Positions 1 to 13,532 of a stretch of DNA of 64,000 nucleotides are shown here, one piece after another. Numbering within the stretch: position 1 is the first letter of the stretch; the number at the start of each line of letters is the position of its first letter. The translations under genes were made by a program, and so were the position numbers. The notes under the pieces are model-generated. The model did not search any database. It was not told the DNA's origin and worked only from the letters and a program-made list of their open reading frames with translations. This DNA comes from Bemisia tabaci (taxonomy: Eukaryota > Arthropoda > Insecta > Hemiptera > Aleyrodidae). The DNA lies in contig NC_092796.1 in assembly GCF_918797505.1 (NCBI RefSeq), forward strand, positions 51,590,411 to 51,654,410. Direction: 5' to 3'.

Positions 1-1000
1 CACTGCACGTGACTGCGATTTTCCGTGATAACCTCTCCCATTATCAGCTCTCTTTCCCATAGCCTTTGCCACATTATTTTTTGCTGCTCGACGATCAAAT
101 CTCACCGACATTCTATGAGTACATGCGTGTAATTTTTATGTAACTGACCGCTGTCAAAACGTGGATAGTTGAACAGCGCACCTGCGCTGTGGAATCTGTT
201 TTGAAGGCTAACTTTTCACAAAAATTCTGATGGCTCGTTTTTACTACGCACTTAATTCTTGAACCAAGAATTACTTACCACCCTTTTAAAGCTGATAAAA
301 GAAAAAAGAAAGAGGCTGGATGATTGCAGGAAATGATAAGCTTTCAAGAACAGTATGCATTAGACGAACTTTGAAGCTTTATTGTACTCTAGGGCAAGTA
401 AATCTTCGAAGGATTCCCCCAGCCCCCGGAGGGGCAGCTCTTTCCGTAAAAGAGTACCCCTCTGTGCCCCCGCCTTGCGCAAAAAATTTCTTATTGCGCC
501 GATGAAATCGACGGACAAAGCAAGAGACAAGGAGATAATGGTGCGATCCTGCTGGTGAAAGAGGGTGGTTGCAGTGGACATAAGGGGTACAAGTAATTGG
601 ACTGAATTTTGCAATTTGGAACACAAATTCTGGCTCATCTTAAAAAACACTTATGTGCATAGGGAAACTAATAGCACATACGTTGTTTTTGAACCGGGTC
701 AGAATTTATAGTTCCAAATTGCAAAATGCAGTCCAATTGACCAACAACATTTTTCGGTTTTTCGGCTACTCATAATGTGTGAACAAAAATTGAGCCATGT
801 TAAGGTAAAATTGTAATTGCGCATTGTTTTATTTTATTGAAGCATGGCATGAGTCGCAATTATTGCATGTATGATTCTGTAAAATCATCTAATAGTAATT
901 GACTAACTAACGGCAACCCACGAAAGACCCTTTAGTTAGTCTATCATTTCCCTCCTTACATACCCCCCCCCCCTCCCTTGCAACCACGTATTTGGAAAAT
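1..1000. other. Noncoding flank with one foldback repeat
   Basis: No gene recognised. It holds a short foldback at 593-742, a stretch (about 530-955) that weakly resembles 44775-44900, and a C-run near 966. Confidence 0.6.
593..742. mobile_element. Short foldback element
   Basis: AGTAATTGGACTGAATTTTG and TTTGGAAC arms are mirrored at 706-742. Related to the ends at 51636-51902. Confidence 0.75.
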
Positions 1001-1079
1001 TTTCTGTTCAAATATTAAGAAAACTCTGGGCACTGTAGTTCCTTTCAGTGCGGACTCAATGTCAGCTTTCATTGGCGTA

Positions 1080-1390
1080 ACGGTGCGCCGCCTGGCAGTT
1101 GATTCACAATTAGAGCCTCAGAGGAGAGGAGACTTCTCCACGTGACAACTCGGGCAGCACGTGACCTTAGCCTCGGAGTGCGCACCGGCTTAAGCGAGCT
1201 TTACTCCATCCACGTTCCGTGAACATGAGACGAGGAAAACCAGCCGCAATTACCGAATAGAGTTACGTAAACGCATATTACATCTACCAGTGTATTGCTT
1301 CCAGGAACGAAACAAAGGAATTACGAAAAAAGAGAGAAAAAACCCGAGTGCGTTTATCCCTCACAACTCAATCAAGTTAAAACGGTCGTG
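1080..1390 (+). promoter_or_regulatory. Candidate distal promoter/first exon of vrille
   Basis: A locally GC-richer stretch carries two CACGTG E-boxes 19 bases apart (1139-1144, 1158-1163), both followed by AC, and a D-box core TTACGTAA at 1263-1270. A GTGAGT splice donor follows at 1389-1394. CLK:CYC act through E-boxes at the Drosophila vri promoter. Assignment to vrille, about 15 kb downstream, is inference; another gene off the window edge is possible. Confidence 0.3.
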
Positions 1391-1699
1391 AGTGTGTGAT
1401 CGAACCACTGGGAGCAGATATCGGAAAGCTGCCTCGGGGAAGAGATGTATTACTCGCATGAGCTTTGTGAAGGTGACATTAAACTTAAAAAAATGTTTAC
1501 TGATTATCAGGCTTCTAGTTTTTAAGTCAACCAGGGGGCTACAGCCCTGGTCGCTACGCCGACCCCTCGCAGGTTAATCTAAATAGAGTGGGTACATCCG
1601 TGGACTATATTTTATCGATAGCAAAAAGCGATTCTCCAAACTAAAGAAGGAGATGAAGTATAAAAATTAATATTATATCGCAAATTTTCTCCTGGACCA

Positions 1700-2396
1700 T
1701 AGGGCCGGATTAAGGGGGTGGCCATATGGGCCGTGGCTCACGGCGGCAAATCTACAGGGGGCGGCAAATTTTACAATTTTTTTAAATGTAGGTATAAAAA
1801 AAATTCGGATTTTGAAGAAAAAATTTCAAACGAGAAAAGGCGACAAAATCTCTAATTTTCTGAGAGTATAGTAATTTCTACTTTTGTCGTCTTTCAGTGA
1901 TACAAGAGACAGCACCTTTAATTAGTCGAGTTAAGAGAGAAACCAAACATGCAATTTGGCCTGGAGAGAAATGATGACGAGGACTTGAGATGAAAAGGAG
2001 AAGCCCTCGGCGCGGCAATCGGCATGTAACACATATTAGCGCCTACAAGACTGCACGAATACTTCACGCATTGCATCAAACACAGTGCGGTCATTGCGGA
2101 CAGCGTGAAACGGATAGCGCCTACAAGAATGCATGAATACCTCACACATTGCGGCAAACACAGTGCGATCAGCGAGAGACGCATAGCGCCTACAAGACTA
2201 CGTGAATACTTCACGCATTGCGTCAAACGCAGTGCGGTCTGCGAGGCGCGGCGGCGGAAGTTAAAATCATTAATCCACATTTATGTTTGTTCTTTCATGA
2301 TTTTTTCGTTCATTTCTTATGAATGGAAGGCCTTGTCCACACAGAGATAGGTTTACAAAACTTAACTTTCGCGCAAAGTTCCGTGAACTTTTGCTA
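1700..2396 (+). mobile_element. hAT-like element, 3'-truncated copy
   Basis: Starts AGGGCCGGATTAAGG and matches, in the opposite orientation, the complete copy at 31242-32051; similarity is lost after GAACTTTTGCTA near 2392. It contains three tandem motif units at 2039-2226. Confidence 0.75.
2039..2226. repeat. Three tandem motif units
   Basis: Units beginning GCGCCTACAAGA start at 2039, 2117 and 2186 (spacing 78 and 69). Because both spacings are multiples of three, a minus-strand frame stays open across them; I treat this as incidental. Confidence 0.8.
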
Positions 2397-3516
2397 AAAC
2401 ATCTTTACTCGTGAAATTTTTACTATGTCGATGCAATTGATTGCACTTTAATATGTTGACAACCTCGCTGCTTGAAAATTGATGACGATTCCTGATTTTC
2501 AGACTGCATGCGACGTGGGTATACGAAATATTTCATGGCACTCTACTTACTTATTTTTTTAGCATATTTTTGCCATCAGAACGAAAGTAGCTAGTAATGT
2601 CATGGCATAATGAAAATTGTTCAAATCTCAAAAAACTCGGAATGGTGTACATTTCTTGAACGGCGAAAGTTTTTTTGAACTTACGATCATTTCTTCACCC
2701 AGAAGATTATCAACCCTCGTCCCTCAAAATTTGCTCCCTCCAGATGATTTTTAGGGACGTGCCCAATCAGGTACCTTCAGAGTTCTTTTCTTGGGAGATT
2801 TGAGCCATATTGGGTCCTGGATATCGAAAACGGGCAAAACGATTACATTGTGCCGGATGCCTTTCCTACATCCCCACCCTCATTTCCTTTACTCCTTATC
2901 GTGCCCCTATGTTCCCCGGTCCATTCCAGTTTATTGCAACCGGTGAAAGTGTAATCTCTCTGACCGTCTATGACTTCCACGGAGCCCGAAAGCGGGAATC
3001 AAGCAGAAATCGATTCCACTTGGCACAACTCTTTCTATTAAGGAATTCTATGTTCTTATAGCCTTTGGAGGAGAACTCTTGCCTTCCGCGTTAAAGTAAG
3101 GATAACAAGTAACTCCTAGTCTCCTACGCATGCGCGTTACCCGCACGCGGCCACGTCTTTGAGCGGCGGTAATGGTGCGTTACGTAACGCGCAGACGGTT
3201 GGTCGATGCATGTGCCGCGCCGCTGGCGCTTGTGGAAGACCTAGGTCAATGTTGTTTCTGACTCTAGCTGAGGCCAGTGCCGGCCGCGCGCCCTTGAGTC
3301 AAGCGTCCGTTGCTGACCTCTCCTCGGTTCACAGCGACCTACCGCTGACCAAACTTGGCGCTCCACCGAGGTCCTCCTCCGCGCTCACCAAAACCTAACC
3401 TCCTGGCACCGCCCCACGGATGTTCTGCTACCGCCATTTCCCAGCGTCCGGAACGAGACAAGTGCTCGAAACGAACCAATTGTATTGGTTGACTCTGACA
3501 ACCATTTGAACCAATT

Positions 3517-3769
3517 GGACCGCGTAAAACAGAAAGGAACCAAGCCACATCAGCTATTGCCAAATTTAACTGGGCAATTTAATTTTTTACATGAAAACGG
3601 TTGTGCGGATTTTCGTGCAAATTTCAGTGAATTTTCTCTATAGTACAAAACAAATTCCGTAAAATTTTCGAAGGAATCCGCATGAACGTTCTCTAGTAAA
3701 ATATGAAACTGCCCAGTTAAATTTAGCAATAACTGATGTGGCTTGGTTCCTCTCTGTTAAACGCGGTCC
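3517..3769. mobile_element. Palindromic MITE (GGACCGCG family), copy 1
   Basis: Termini GGACCGCGTAAAACAG and complement; symmetry extends outwards through AACCAATT/AATTGGTT. Interior arms share TTGCCAAATTTAACTGGGC. Confidence 0.8.
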
Positions 3770-4640
3770 AATTGGTTGTGAGTAATTGAACTGCATCGCA
3801 CATAAAAAAAATTCCGTTTTGACTCCTTTTACAGACAACATTTAGGGCCTTGCATAAAACATGTAACGCTTTAGAAGGGAGACTGGTGCTCTACTGAGCC
3901 TTCTGTAGGAGTGCGCAATCGGCGAACATTTAAGGATGCGTTATGTAACGCTGAAATAGGAGTGTAGTGTCGATTTTTCGAAAATCTAACATTGAAATCA
4001 AAGGGAAGTGACATTTTCAATGCAAAATTCATCTCAAAATGCTGATTTGAGGAGGAGTCGTATCGAGCGTTACAAAAACGCAAACGCATTACGTAATTTT
4101 CTTAAGGAGGCGCAGATCTGTGTTACCGGTACGTTACGAAGGAGGGGTGGAGTAAAAAAAAAAAAAAAAAACGATTTTTAGAGTAAAGTATATTCTAAAC
4201 GGCCCTTAAGTTATTTCCTCGGCGTAGCATGAAACTACTAAAGAAACGGATTTTTTCCTCCGAGCATGAATCCAATTTTTCTCAGTGTGAGGAGGAGAAA
4301 TAGGAGAGAAGATGCCCTGACCTGATGCAGTCTTGGACGGAGTCAACTGCGCTTCAAAAATGCGGCTAAAAATAATTTCACAACTTTGCCTTAGAAAAAG
4401 TACATTATGCGGAAAAATAGACTGTCCAATCTTTTTACGTGGCGAAACCCGGTGTGCACAGGTGCAAAAATTTTTCGCAGTAGCAAAAAAAGTAGGAAAA
4501 AAAATCCAAAAAAAATCGCTAAAGAAACACAAGTTTCCCCCTCAATGAAAATAAACTCTTTGTAACACGGAATCCCGAAATAAAAGGGTTCGTTCAGCAC
4601 AGCTACGGATACAGCCGTTTTAGCTCGAGGTGATTTCGTC

Positions 4641-4886
4641 ACCTTTCGGCCAAAGAATCGCAAGCGCTATGCGACGTTTCAAAATTTCCGCCGCCATTTA
4701 ATTTTTTTACAGGAAAATTGTTTAACGAAGTTGTCCGAAAATGTCACTGAATTTCATTTGTGCTGCCGATAAAATTCAGTGAAATTTTCAAACCGATTCA
4801 ACCAACAATTTCTCTGTAAAAAATGAAATGGCGGCGGAAATTTTGAAACATCGCATGGCGCTTGTGATACTTCGGCCGGAAGGTGA
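4641..4886. mobile_element. Foldback element
   Basis: Arms share TTTCAAAATTTCCGCCGCCA and CACTGAATTT, with outer GTCACCTTTCGGCC versus GGCCGGAAGGTGA. No ORF. Confidence 0.75.
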
Positions 4887-5287
4887 AGATTTCTCTGCCT
4901 CGTCATGAACATCGAATGCTGGACCGCTCGGGCAAACGGGGAACGATGTGACGCCTCCACACTCCACAGCTTTTCCGAGGATGAATTAATAAGTGAGGTT
5001 CCCTCATATGAGTCACGGGTTGCGCAACGTGCAGTTCTCACTAGTCAGTGAGTCACAACCTCGAATCATCACGTCTACGACTTGAGGCATGTCGTCATCC
5101 ACGCACCTTACTTAAAGTGAGAGTCTGCGCAACCTCCAATCCGGATTGTCTCAGCCATCTTGGAATATCATAGAGCATGAGGAATATTAGACGTTGGAAA
5201 CAGTTCATATTTTAAATCAGCAAAAAATCAGTGATTTCTATCTCTTTTCTCTATACCTCTGAATTTTTACATTTGTTTATCGTACAC

Positions 5288-5322
<35 letters not shown>

Positions 5323-5938
5323 CAATTTTCTGGCGATTGCTACCTAATTGCCTGTGACGTAGATAATGGTATAGAATATTAAAAAATAATTTCATGTTTC
5401 ACAGGTCTTACTCGCTCCATCGAGTCCTCAACGTATTCCTTACGTATTATCATCAATCGAACAGTGGTGTTAATCCTCGAGATGATGTTTCAGCCCCACC
5501 CATTTAAATCGTTTGGATAGCGGCTGCCGTGCCGTGGTGCATAGCGGTGGCTGACCATGGCTCGACTGAATTTCCAGCATTCCCCCAGAACAGAAGCTGG
5601 TTTCCTGCTTCCGCCGTGCAGGAAATGCGACTTCATCGAGCATAAATTCCTAATTGCCTGGCGTAAATGCTGCCTAATCCAATATAGCCACTCCGACAAT
5701 TATTAATCCTTCACACTGACAGCGTGTGCCCCCCCCCCCCCAAGTTTTGGGGATATTTTACCATGAAAATGGCCAAAAATTGCGTTCCAAAGGTACCTGC
5801 TTTTTGAAAGTTTTCTCGTGGAGGAACCTTTTGGCACGAGAGAAACCTCCCAAACCTTGCCGTTTCGTTTCCCCAAATTGTTCCTTCAAAGTTTCAGCTC
5901 GTGCACGGCCACTATTATATTTAACTGAAAAAGAAAAA

Positions 5939-6175
5939 CACTGAGAAAAAACTATGGCTTATAAACCTATTAGAGGTAAATATGGAACACTACTAATAGT
6001 AGTACCTCTACATATAATAATAGCACATATACCTTAGTTATGGTCTCTGTACCTTAATTAGGTACAGAGACCTTAGTATGGTTCACAGACCGAGAATCAT
6101 TAGTTTATTTACGACTATTATAGGTGTTCCATATTTACCTCTAATAGGTTTATAAACCATAGTTTTTTCTCAGTG
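5939..6175. mobile_element. Palindromic MITE starting CACTGAGAAAAAAC
   Basis: CACTGAGAAAAAACTATGG and its complement, then TATTAGAGGTAAATATGGAA in both arms; centre around GGTACAGAGACC. AA flanks both ends. Confidence 0.85.
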
Positions 6176-7913
6176 AAGAGGAGGGTTTGTGAGAGGAAAA
6201 CTATGCAATTAAACCTCTGTTACATAAAGCCCTTTTAAATCGTCAACGCTACATCACGGAACTGTTATTCGTATGAAATTCAGGAGAAAAAATTTGTCTG
6301 AAATCGAGCTTGGAGCTCATGCAAAGTTCTCAAAATCCTCGGCTTGATGCTGATGCAAGACTCGACGATTTCTTGAAATTCACCTAGGTCTTGGATCAAC
6401 TCTCTGAGTGCTTAAATTAGCAGGGTTGCCATGCCATGACTGCATACATTAGCAGGGTTGCCATGCCAACGGGCTAAAAATTACCAAATTTTTCTCCGGC
6501 ATTAGGAACAGGTTTAAGTTACAGGTGCGGCAAGAGGAAGGAATAAGGAATACATTTTAAAAAAATTACGTCATACTCGGTTATCCTCAATAAACGGACC
6601 CGACCACCTTTAAATATCACGACAGGGAAGGGAGAGGGGTCAAAGATTAGAAAAAGTGTTTCGTAATATTGAATGTTCTCAATGTAACCAACATTCGACA
6701 GTTAGTTTGTACTGACATCGAAAGATACGGGTTGATTGGCCCCAAGACTTGCAGGTGAAAGTGCTGAACGGAGAAATGTCTCTATGCATAAACAGCTTAT
6801 TAAAAAATAAAAAAAAGAACCTGAGCTTAGAGTAAGCGCTTCCTTTGGAGCAAACGAGCTTTAGCTTAAACTTTAACCTTGACCTTGCACAAACGCGCTG
6901 GGCTGCAATTCGGATGAGAGACTGAAGCTCTAAGTGATCAGGTGTGTTTTTTTGGCGTTAATGCTTCTTTTTGCTCCGATGGTGGCAGTGGAGGCCAGCG
7001 ACAAATTATGCGAAGCACGCATACACCTCCGTGGTGACGCGAAAAAACATAAGCGGAAAGCAGGTCTGCTCGGTTGTCACGTTGAACGAAATACGACAAT
7101 TTCCAGACTGAATAGTCAACGCCTATCACGGGATACTATACGACAGAAAACAGAAGTGTCATCAACTTTGACGGAATTTATTGTGACTAAGACGGTCCAT
7201 GCAAAACCTTGAGCTGAGTTATTGATAGTGATGAGCGTACGTGCATTTTCTTAAAAAAATTTGGCGACAAAACGCCAAAACTCATCAAAACAAACTGGAG
7301 CAGATATGGCAATTTGATTATAATGGTTCCAAAAACACAGCTTCGAAAAAAAGCCAATTAAAATTTTCATCCAGCATGGTATAAAAAGTACGAAATTGCC
7401 GCATCTTAACACGACATCTGCGCCATCTACTTCAGCACAAAAATCAGATGATAGCTCGTGACCTTACTTCAAGATTGTGGGGAGAGATTTTCATCAAAAT
7501 TTCAAAATCTTTCCCAAACCTACTCAACCAAAATCAAAATAGGTAACCTCATCGCAGGAAAAATGGACTTAGGTCCGTTTGCCAGTGGCTGGTCACAAGA
7601 ATTCATGTCCGAATCACTGTGGCTGAAAACTTCTCCGGCCTTCTTTCGTCACGAAAGGGGATGCGTTTTCGAATTTAATTTCATTTTTGCCACAACCATT
7701 AAATGATGACTTTTCTGAATTATTTTAGCTCCCACTTCTGTTTATGGTAACCCCGTTCGTAGAGGGTATTGGGTCAGATACCTACAGGGGAAGAAAGACC
7801 TATGAATGACAGGGCTGTTTGTAAAATAATTCAAGAGGAGCGTGTAAGATAGGGACAAAATCTACCAGGAAGGGGCTAAACAATCATAAATGGATGCCGT
7901 ATAATTTACAATG

Positions 7914-8138
7914 CACTGGAAAAAAAAAACACATTGGATCTAGAGTCTAGACTCTTGAAAACATTGACAAGCAAAAATACTCTTGATTCAATCAGATTTA
8001 AGCTTAAATCAAGAGGAAATCCGCTCGAATTAAGAGACTTAGTTCTTGATTTAAGCTTAAATCTGATTGAATCAAGAGTATTTTTTCTTGTCGATGTTTT
8101 AAGAGTCTAGACTCTAGATCCAATGTGTGTTTTTTAGG
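7914..8138. mobile_element. Family A palindromic MITE, copy 1
   Basis: A foldback element starting CACTGGAAAA, with ACACATTGGATCTAGAGTC and its complement at the far end; inner arms repeat TTGATTTAAGCTTAAATC. The right terminus is degraded. Non-autonomous, no ORF. Confidence 0.85.
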
Positions 8139-10006
8139 GTACTTTGAAGTTTGGCAGAACACCTTCGCGGATTGAACTTACGTTGGCAACATGGGGCGCG
8201 CATGCGGCGGCCTTGCGCTTGCGCTGTAGTTGCAAGTTGAGCTTGAAAAACTTGCACTAAGGTCGCCTCAGCGTCGCCGCGGCACGACCGCACTGGGTCA
8301 CAGATTTTGCCCTTGCTGCCATCCTAGCGTACACCAACTTGTTGCTTTATGGAGCCGCCGAACGGTGCTGCCAAATTTCGCAAGGAATCACTACAGCAGT
8401 AGTTCCTCAATTTGATCAAATATTTTACCGTAGTAAAAGAGAACGCCTCATGAGCATTCATGTGTTGCCAAATTTTTTCCAGGAAAATATTTATTTTGTA
8501 TACCGACGAAAGAACGTACCTTTCTTTCGTCTGTGGCAAATTTGAGGCAAATTTTTTGTCGCTATGCAATTTTCAAAAAAGAACTCTTTTTCATTTGTTT
8601 GTTTTTTTTTTTTTTTCCATTTTTTAATGATACGGCTCTATAAACATTGGGACAAAACACACATTTTGCGACAAAGTGGGCATTTTACCATAATATATGA
8701 TATTTTTCCATATAATGTAGAATTTTGCCGCATGAGGCAAATCGGACTCCGGACCGTGAAACAAACACGCTGGATCGCGGCAATCAGTTCGTGTTTTGGA
8801 ACTCTCATCATCCGTGCTGCTCATAGAAAATCTTCTGTCGATAATCTTCAAAATACTTCGTTGTTTTCGTTTCGTGCCTTGTTTCTAGTGTGGATGCGCG
8901 TCGATGACGGCGTAGAGATACAACTATTCGCGCTCGATGGATGTCCGTGTTGCATCTGTAAATTTGAAGGCGCGACGGGGTGAGGCGTGAACTCGCAGGG
9001 CTTCGACTCCCTGCTCCGTTCCATGCTGTTCTGCGCAGATCGCTCTATTTGTGCTCCTCTTCCGTCGTCGCTGAAAGTTGAAGTTACTAAGTTCGCAGAG
9101 AGTGATATGATTATCTCAGCATCCCGGCCCGGCGCATCGCCTCGCAAAGTTATGAGGCCAAGGTTTTTCTATGTTGCCACTTGATTTTCCCCGCGAAGAA
9201 TACGTTGCTCTCTTTGAGTGTCAACAAGGGTTAAAACTAAACATATCCGGAAAAATTCCCAGGAATTTCTCGCTTGTTAGCAATTTTTCTATGTTCAATG
9301 AATATTCGCTGCCGCGCCGTCGTACCGGATTCAGCCTTACCACTTCAGACGCCACCTAATTTTCTCCGATATTTTATTTCTAAAATTAAAAAAAAAACTA
9401 AGCAACACTGTTTGCAATTTGTGAGAATATTCTTTATAATCTAGCGTAAATTCAAAAAAATTTCAAAGGCGTTAAATAGTTTAGTCTTTTTTTTTAACAT
9501 AAGAGAAACATAAGAGAACATAAGGAAACATAAGAGAAATTTAGGCAATATAGAATGAACTGTAAACTGATTTGCTTTATGTTAAATCCCTCCAATTTTG
9601 AAAAGGGAAGTAGAAAATTTTAAGAACAATAGGTGTAATGAAATAAATTGTATTTGTCGCGGGTAATTAGCAATTGCCGGGAAATTGCAACCGTTTAATG
9701 TTGAATAAAGGAATGCAATAAAGAAACGAGTTAGAAAGCATACTGAGTATTATGATTGGAATTCCAACAGACGGGCTTTCACCTTGAATGTTAGGATAAT
9801 TGCAAGTGCGTTCAGTGAAATCGATTAACTTATTGTTAGTTGGGTTTGGTTCAGATAGGCAACTGAACTAACTCCCTAGCAATGCGAAGAGTATCAGCAG
9901 GATCTGAAGGCGCTTGAAGCTGAGGTCGTGGTTTTGGAGTTATCCACCAATGAAACCTTCACGACGTCGACGCAAAATATTGCACGTTAGCGAGTTGGCA
10001 TGCATG

Positions 10007-10234
10007 CTACTCGCAATTTGCTGGCGACTGCAAGATTTTCTTTGACAGATATTCTCTTTTTGTGTTAAAATTTTGCAGGTGTGTCTTAAAGGCCCTTACT
10101 AATAATTCGATCGTTTCTGTTTGTTCTAGGTGAGTATCAGTGTTGGCAGCCGTCTCTATTCCGTTTTCTAGAAGCATGCGAACATCATAGCCATGCCAAT
10201 TCTCGGTGAGATTTTCTTTTACATTCGAAGACAT
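10007..10234 (-). CDS. Unrecognised 75-residue ORF
   Basis: An ATG-initiated frame of 75 codons with balanced, non-repetitive composition (MSSNVKENLTENWHGYD at its start, then a charged helical stretch with LLVRAFKTHLQNFNTKREY). No signal peptide, membrane segment or motif that I know. It has no visible splice sites and lies alone inside the probable vrille 5' intron, so it could be an exon or retrocopy of a small gene, or a chance ORF. Base use is less AT-rich than its flanks. I cannot name it. Confidence 0.25.
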   Translation of the reverse strand: MSSNVKENLTENWHGYDVRMLLENGIETAANTDTHLEQTETIELLVRAFKTHLQNFNTKREYLSKKILQSPANCE

Positions 10235-10361
10235 TGTAGAGCATGCCAGTCGAAGACCTAGCCGTAGCGCCGTTTTTATATCGCGTATTAAAAAGGAGAG
10301 GAAGATCAAAAAACGGATAAAGCATGTTACATAATGTTCGTACGTCCCCGTTCAGAGGGTA

Positions 10362-10595
10362 CACTGGAAAAAAAAACACATTGGATCTAGAGTCCAGACT
10401 CTTAAAAACATCGACAAGGAAAAATACTCTTGATTCAATCAGATTTAAGCTTAAATAAAGAACCAAGCCTCTTAAGAGCGGATTTCCTTTTGATGTAAGC
10501 TTAAATCTGATTGAATCAAGAGACCTTTTTCTTGTCAATGTTTTCAAGAGTCTGGACTCAAGATCCAATGTGTCCCCCCCCCCCCCCCCCCAGTG
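10362..10595. mobile_element. Family A palindromic MITE, copy 2
   Basis: CACTGG to CCAGTG ends with TA on both sides (10360-10361, 10596-10597), suggesting a 2-bp duplication. The right subterminal tract has become a run of about 18 C. Confidence 0.85.
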
Positions 10596-13314
10596 TAAAA
10601 GCGCTACTCGACCTATCCGGAAAACTGCGCAGTTGTCACTCAAAGCGAAGGGGGGCGGGAATTTTCGCGGGGAAGCGTTTCGTTGTGTTGCGATGCGAGC
10701 TGGATGGGAGCTTTGTTTTCCTTCGAATCCAGCTCTTTTTCCGGTGCGACAGTGAGTCAAGCGCAAGTGTCGAGCGTGTTGTCAACCTTGGTGCTTCCGC
10801 CACCTCCCGCCCGCCTCTCCTCTCCATCCGTCTCCGGCCGATTACGTAAAACGCAACGTCCGACTCCAGTGCCAAATGTGATGGAGACTGCAGCCATACA
10901 TAATATCTATATCGCCGGCCGACCAGTGCACTATGCAACTCGATAATTCAAATCCAAAGGACATTGTAAATTACGATTCGTATTATCGCCCCTGGGCAAC
11001 GAGAACGCGCTCGGGTGGGAAACATGGGTTCATTTATTACGTAACGAATGGCTTCCGATTTTCGACCTCCTTCCTTGCGCCTTAACGCTGCTCCGAGCTT
11101 CCCTCAAAGTTACGTAAGGGAGAATGCCTTTAAGGACCGACCGTGAAAAACGCTGAATTTACGGTTTCCTGACACTTCGCTGACCACTAACGTTGCGATA
11201 ACCTTATTGGCGCTTAACGATCCACCCTCTTTTCCAAAGATATGCCTCTAGAGCACGTATTGAGTTAGTCAAATTGTCAAGTTCTTCACGAGGAATCTTA
11301 GAATGAAATGGATGTAACTTGCAAAACAAATAACAGATATAAAAACTTTTAATTTTTTGTTCTCTTTTTCTTCTCTTTTTCGTCTCATAAATCATGTGAA
11401 ATAACGTACAAACACTTGTTTACTAATGCTACAAACTTAGCTCTTAAAGGACCAAGTCAGTTGGTCCTGAGCCCCCTATGAATTTAAAATAGTATCAGCT
11501 GACCTTCCCAATCTGCACAGTAAAAAATGGTCTTGTCCGTCTTGCGGTCATATATTGCGTAAAATCAGCCTCAATATGCATCTGAGAGAGGTTGTTTTAA
11601 AAAAAATTAAAAAAAATTTAAAAAAAAATAAAAAAAAAGTAAAAAAAAAATGCCCTGAGGATTTCCCGAAACTCTTTTTTGTACAATGGATAAAACTTTT
11701 TTTTTCACACGAGAAAATCTCGAATTAACTGTTCCCTCTTGGGAAAGAAGCGGACAGAAATTGTTCCATCACGTTTACCTATCCCTTTGAACGCTTAACA
11801 GTGCCTGAAAAAGCGTCGCGTTCTCAAATAGGCGCTGAGTATCCTTGATCTACCTCCGTTATAATATTAGATCTTTCTCGTGCAATTTTGTCCGAAAAAA
11901 AATGACGCAAATATCCTTCCGTCATACGTTACACGCGAACGGCGTCGCAAGCAAGGCGTCACCGAGATGCGAAGGTTGTGGGGGCCCGGGTCTCGTTGGG
12001 GTATCGCTGATCCATGAACCTTTTTGAGTGCTGCGCGATCGGAGTTGGAAAACTGGAGGGAACCTGTACTTAGATTACTCACAGCCATCTTGGCAGCGGA
12101 AATACCCGATGATCTCAGCTTTTTTCACGTCGGAAGTCCAACTTCTCTAGTTGCGAATGAACGATTAACGTCACTTTAATCCACAACATTTTTTAAAGGA
12201 AATAATTTACTCCTAATATAGCATAATTCAGGCATAAGAACCTTCACGATGGTAACACTAATTGACTATAGATTTTCAGTTTTTGATTCTGAACACTTTT
12301 TAATGTACTTAAACATTTTGAGAAGTCACGAGTTACATTATCAATGATGTTATGAGCGTTTGAGATAAATTATTCCTAAAGCTGTTAACGGCGCGGCGTT
12401 GGCAAACTTTATCTGTGTTTTTCGTAAATCTGCGATTTATCTGCCCTCACTGTAAAATGCGCTCGAAGGGTCGTTTTTCGGAACTTTAAGGCGCCTTTTG
12501 TGCCAAATTATGCAAAAGTAATACCTTCAAGCTGTGGTACAGTCATCTTATTTTTATCCTTTTCCACCTTAAGGGCCCTTTTGCCAGACTTCATAATATA
12601 TTTTCATGAAACCAACCGTAGCTGTAAGAAGGCTTTATGATTAAAGCAACTAAGAGCTCACATCAGACAAAGAGCGAGAAAGACTATGGAGAGCGATAAA
12701 TACCAAATATTATAAAATTCACGGTCACGGCAACATTGCTAATGTATTCTACACTGTCCCCCACACCCCACTTAAAAATAGGTTCCCTCCTTTTTTTGGA
12801 GGTACAAAAAACAGGACACTCGTAACTTGTTTCGGAAACCAATTTTCATCTCATTTTGATTCATCCGCGTTGCCGCAATGTTAGAAATTGATTTTTTTTT
12901 ACAATTTTTTTGTATCAACTCAACGCTCTTTGCTCTCATCGAGGAAATGTAGTACCCTCAGGTTGAATAAATCTGAGAGTTCATGTCACTTGGCTCGTTT
13001 CGGTTTAATGCGGTCTATTTTGCTGCTGTCCAGAGTCATTAGCTCCGGTCCGCACTAGTAGAAACACCGTATCTCCATTGAACATTTTTTCAGTTTTCCC
13101 GAAGAATTGACATGTTGTAAGAAAACCAACAAATAGTTTCCTTTATTCTTCGAATCGACTTTGGCAAACCATTAGAAACTCAAAATGAGAAAACGAAGCT
13201 TAGTAGTATCTGGTTCTCTTGCAAGAGACCAGTATGTGCGCAAGAAAAACACAACATTTAGAATGAGGCTATGGCGTTTTGCTGTGGACGCAAGCATACT
13301 CATCATCAATTGTA

Positions 13315-13532
13315 CCCTGGAAAAAAACACACTGTATCTAACTCTTGAAAACATTGACAAGAAAAAATACTCTCGATTCAATCGGATTTTTGCTTGAATC
13401 AAGACGAAATCCGCTTAAATTGAGAGGCTTGGTTCTTGATTTAAGCTAGATTCTGATTGAATCAAGAGTACTTTTTCTTGTCGATGTTTTTAAGAGTCTG
13501 GACTCTAGATCCAGTGTGTTTTTTTTCCAGTG
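13315..13532. mobile_element. Family A palindromic MITE, copy 3
   Basis: Same ends and inner arms as the other copies, with one terminus mutated to CCCTGG. TA flanks both ends (13313-13314, 13533-13534). Confidence 0.85.

Noticed and set aside
2039..2226. CRISPR-like array
   Set aside because: Units are long, diverged, of unequal spacing and part of a eukaryotic transposon.
1918..2280. Repeat-protein-like frame (QCVKYSCSLVGA units)
   Set aside because: The periodicity comes from tandem DNA units whose spacing happens to be a multiple of three; it lies in a non-autonomous hAT-like element.
5288..5320. Poly-A run as a retroposon tail
   Set aside because: No retroelement body or target duplication could be seen upstream of it.
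6934..7212. 92-codon frame with a signal-peptide-like start
   Set aside because: The apparent start is GTG; the first ATG lies inside the hydrophobic stretch, and no splice acceptor supports it.
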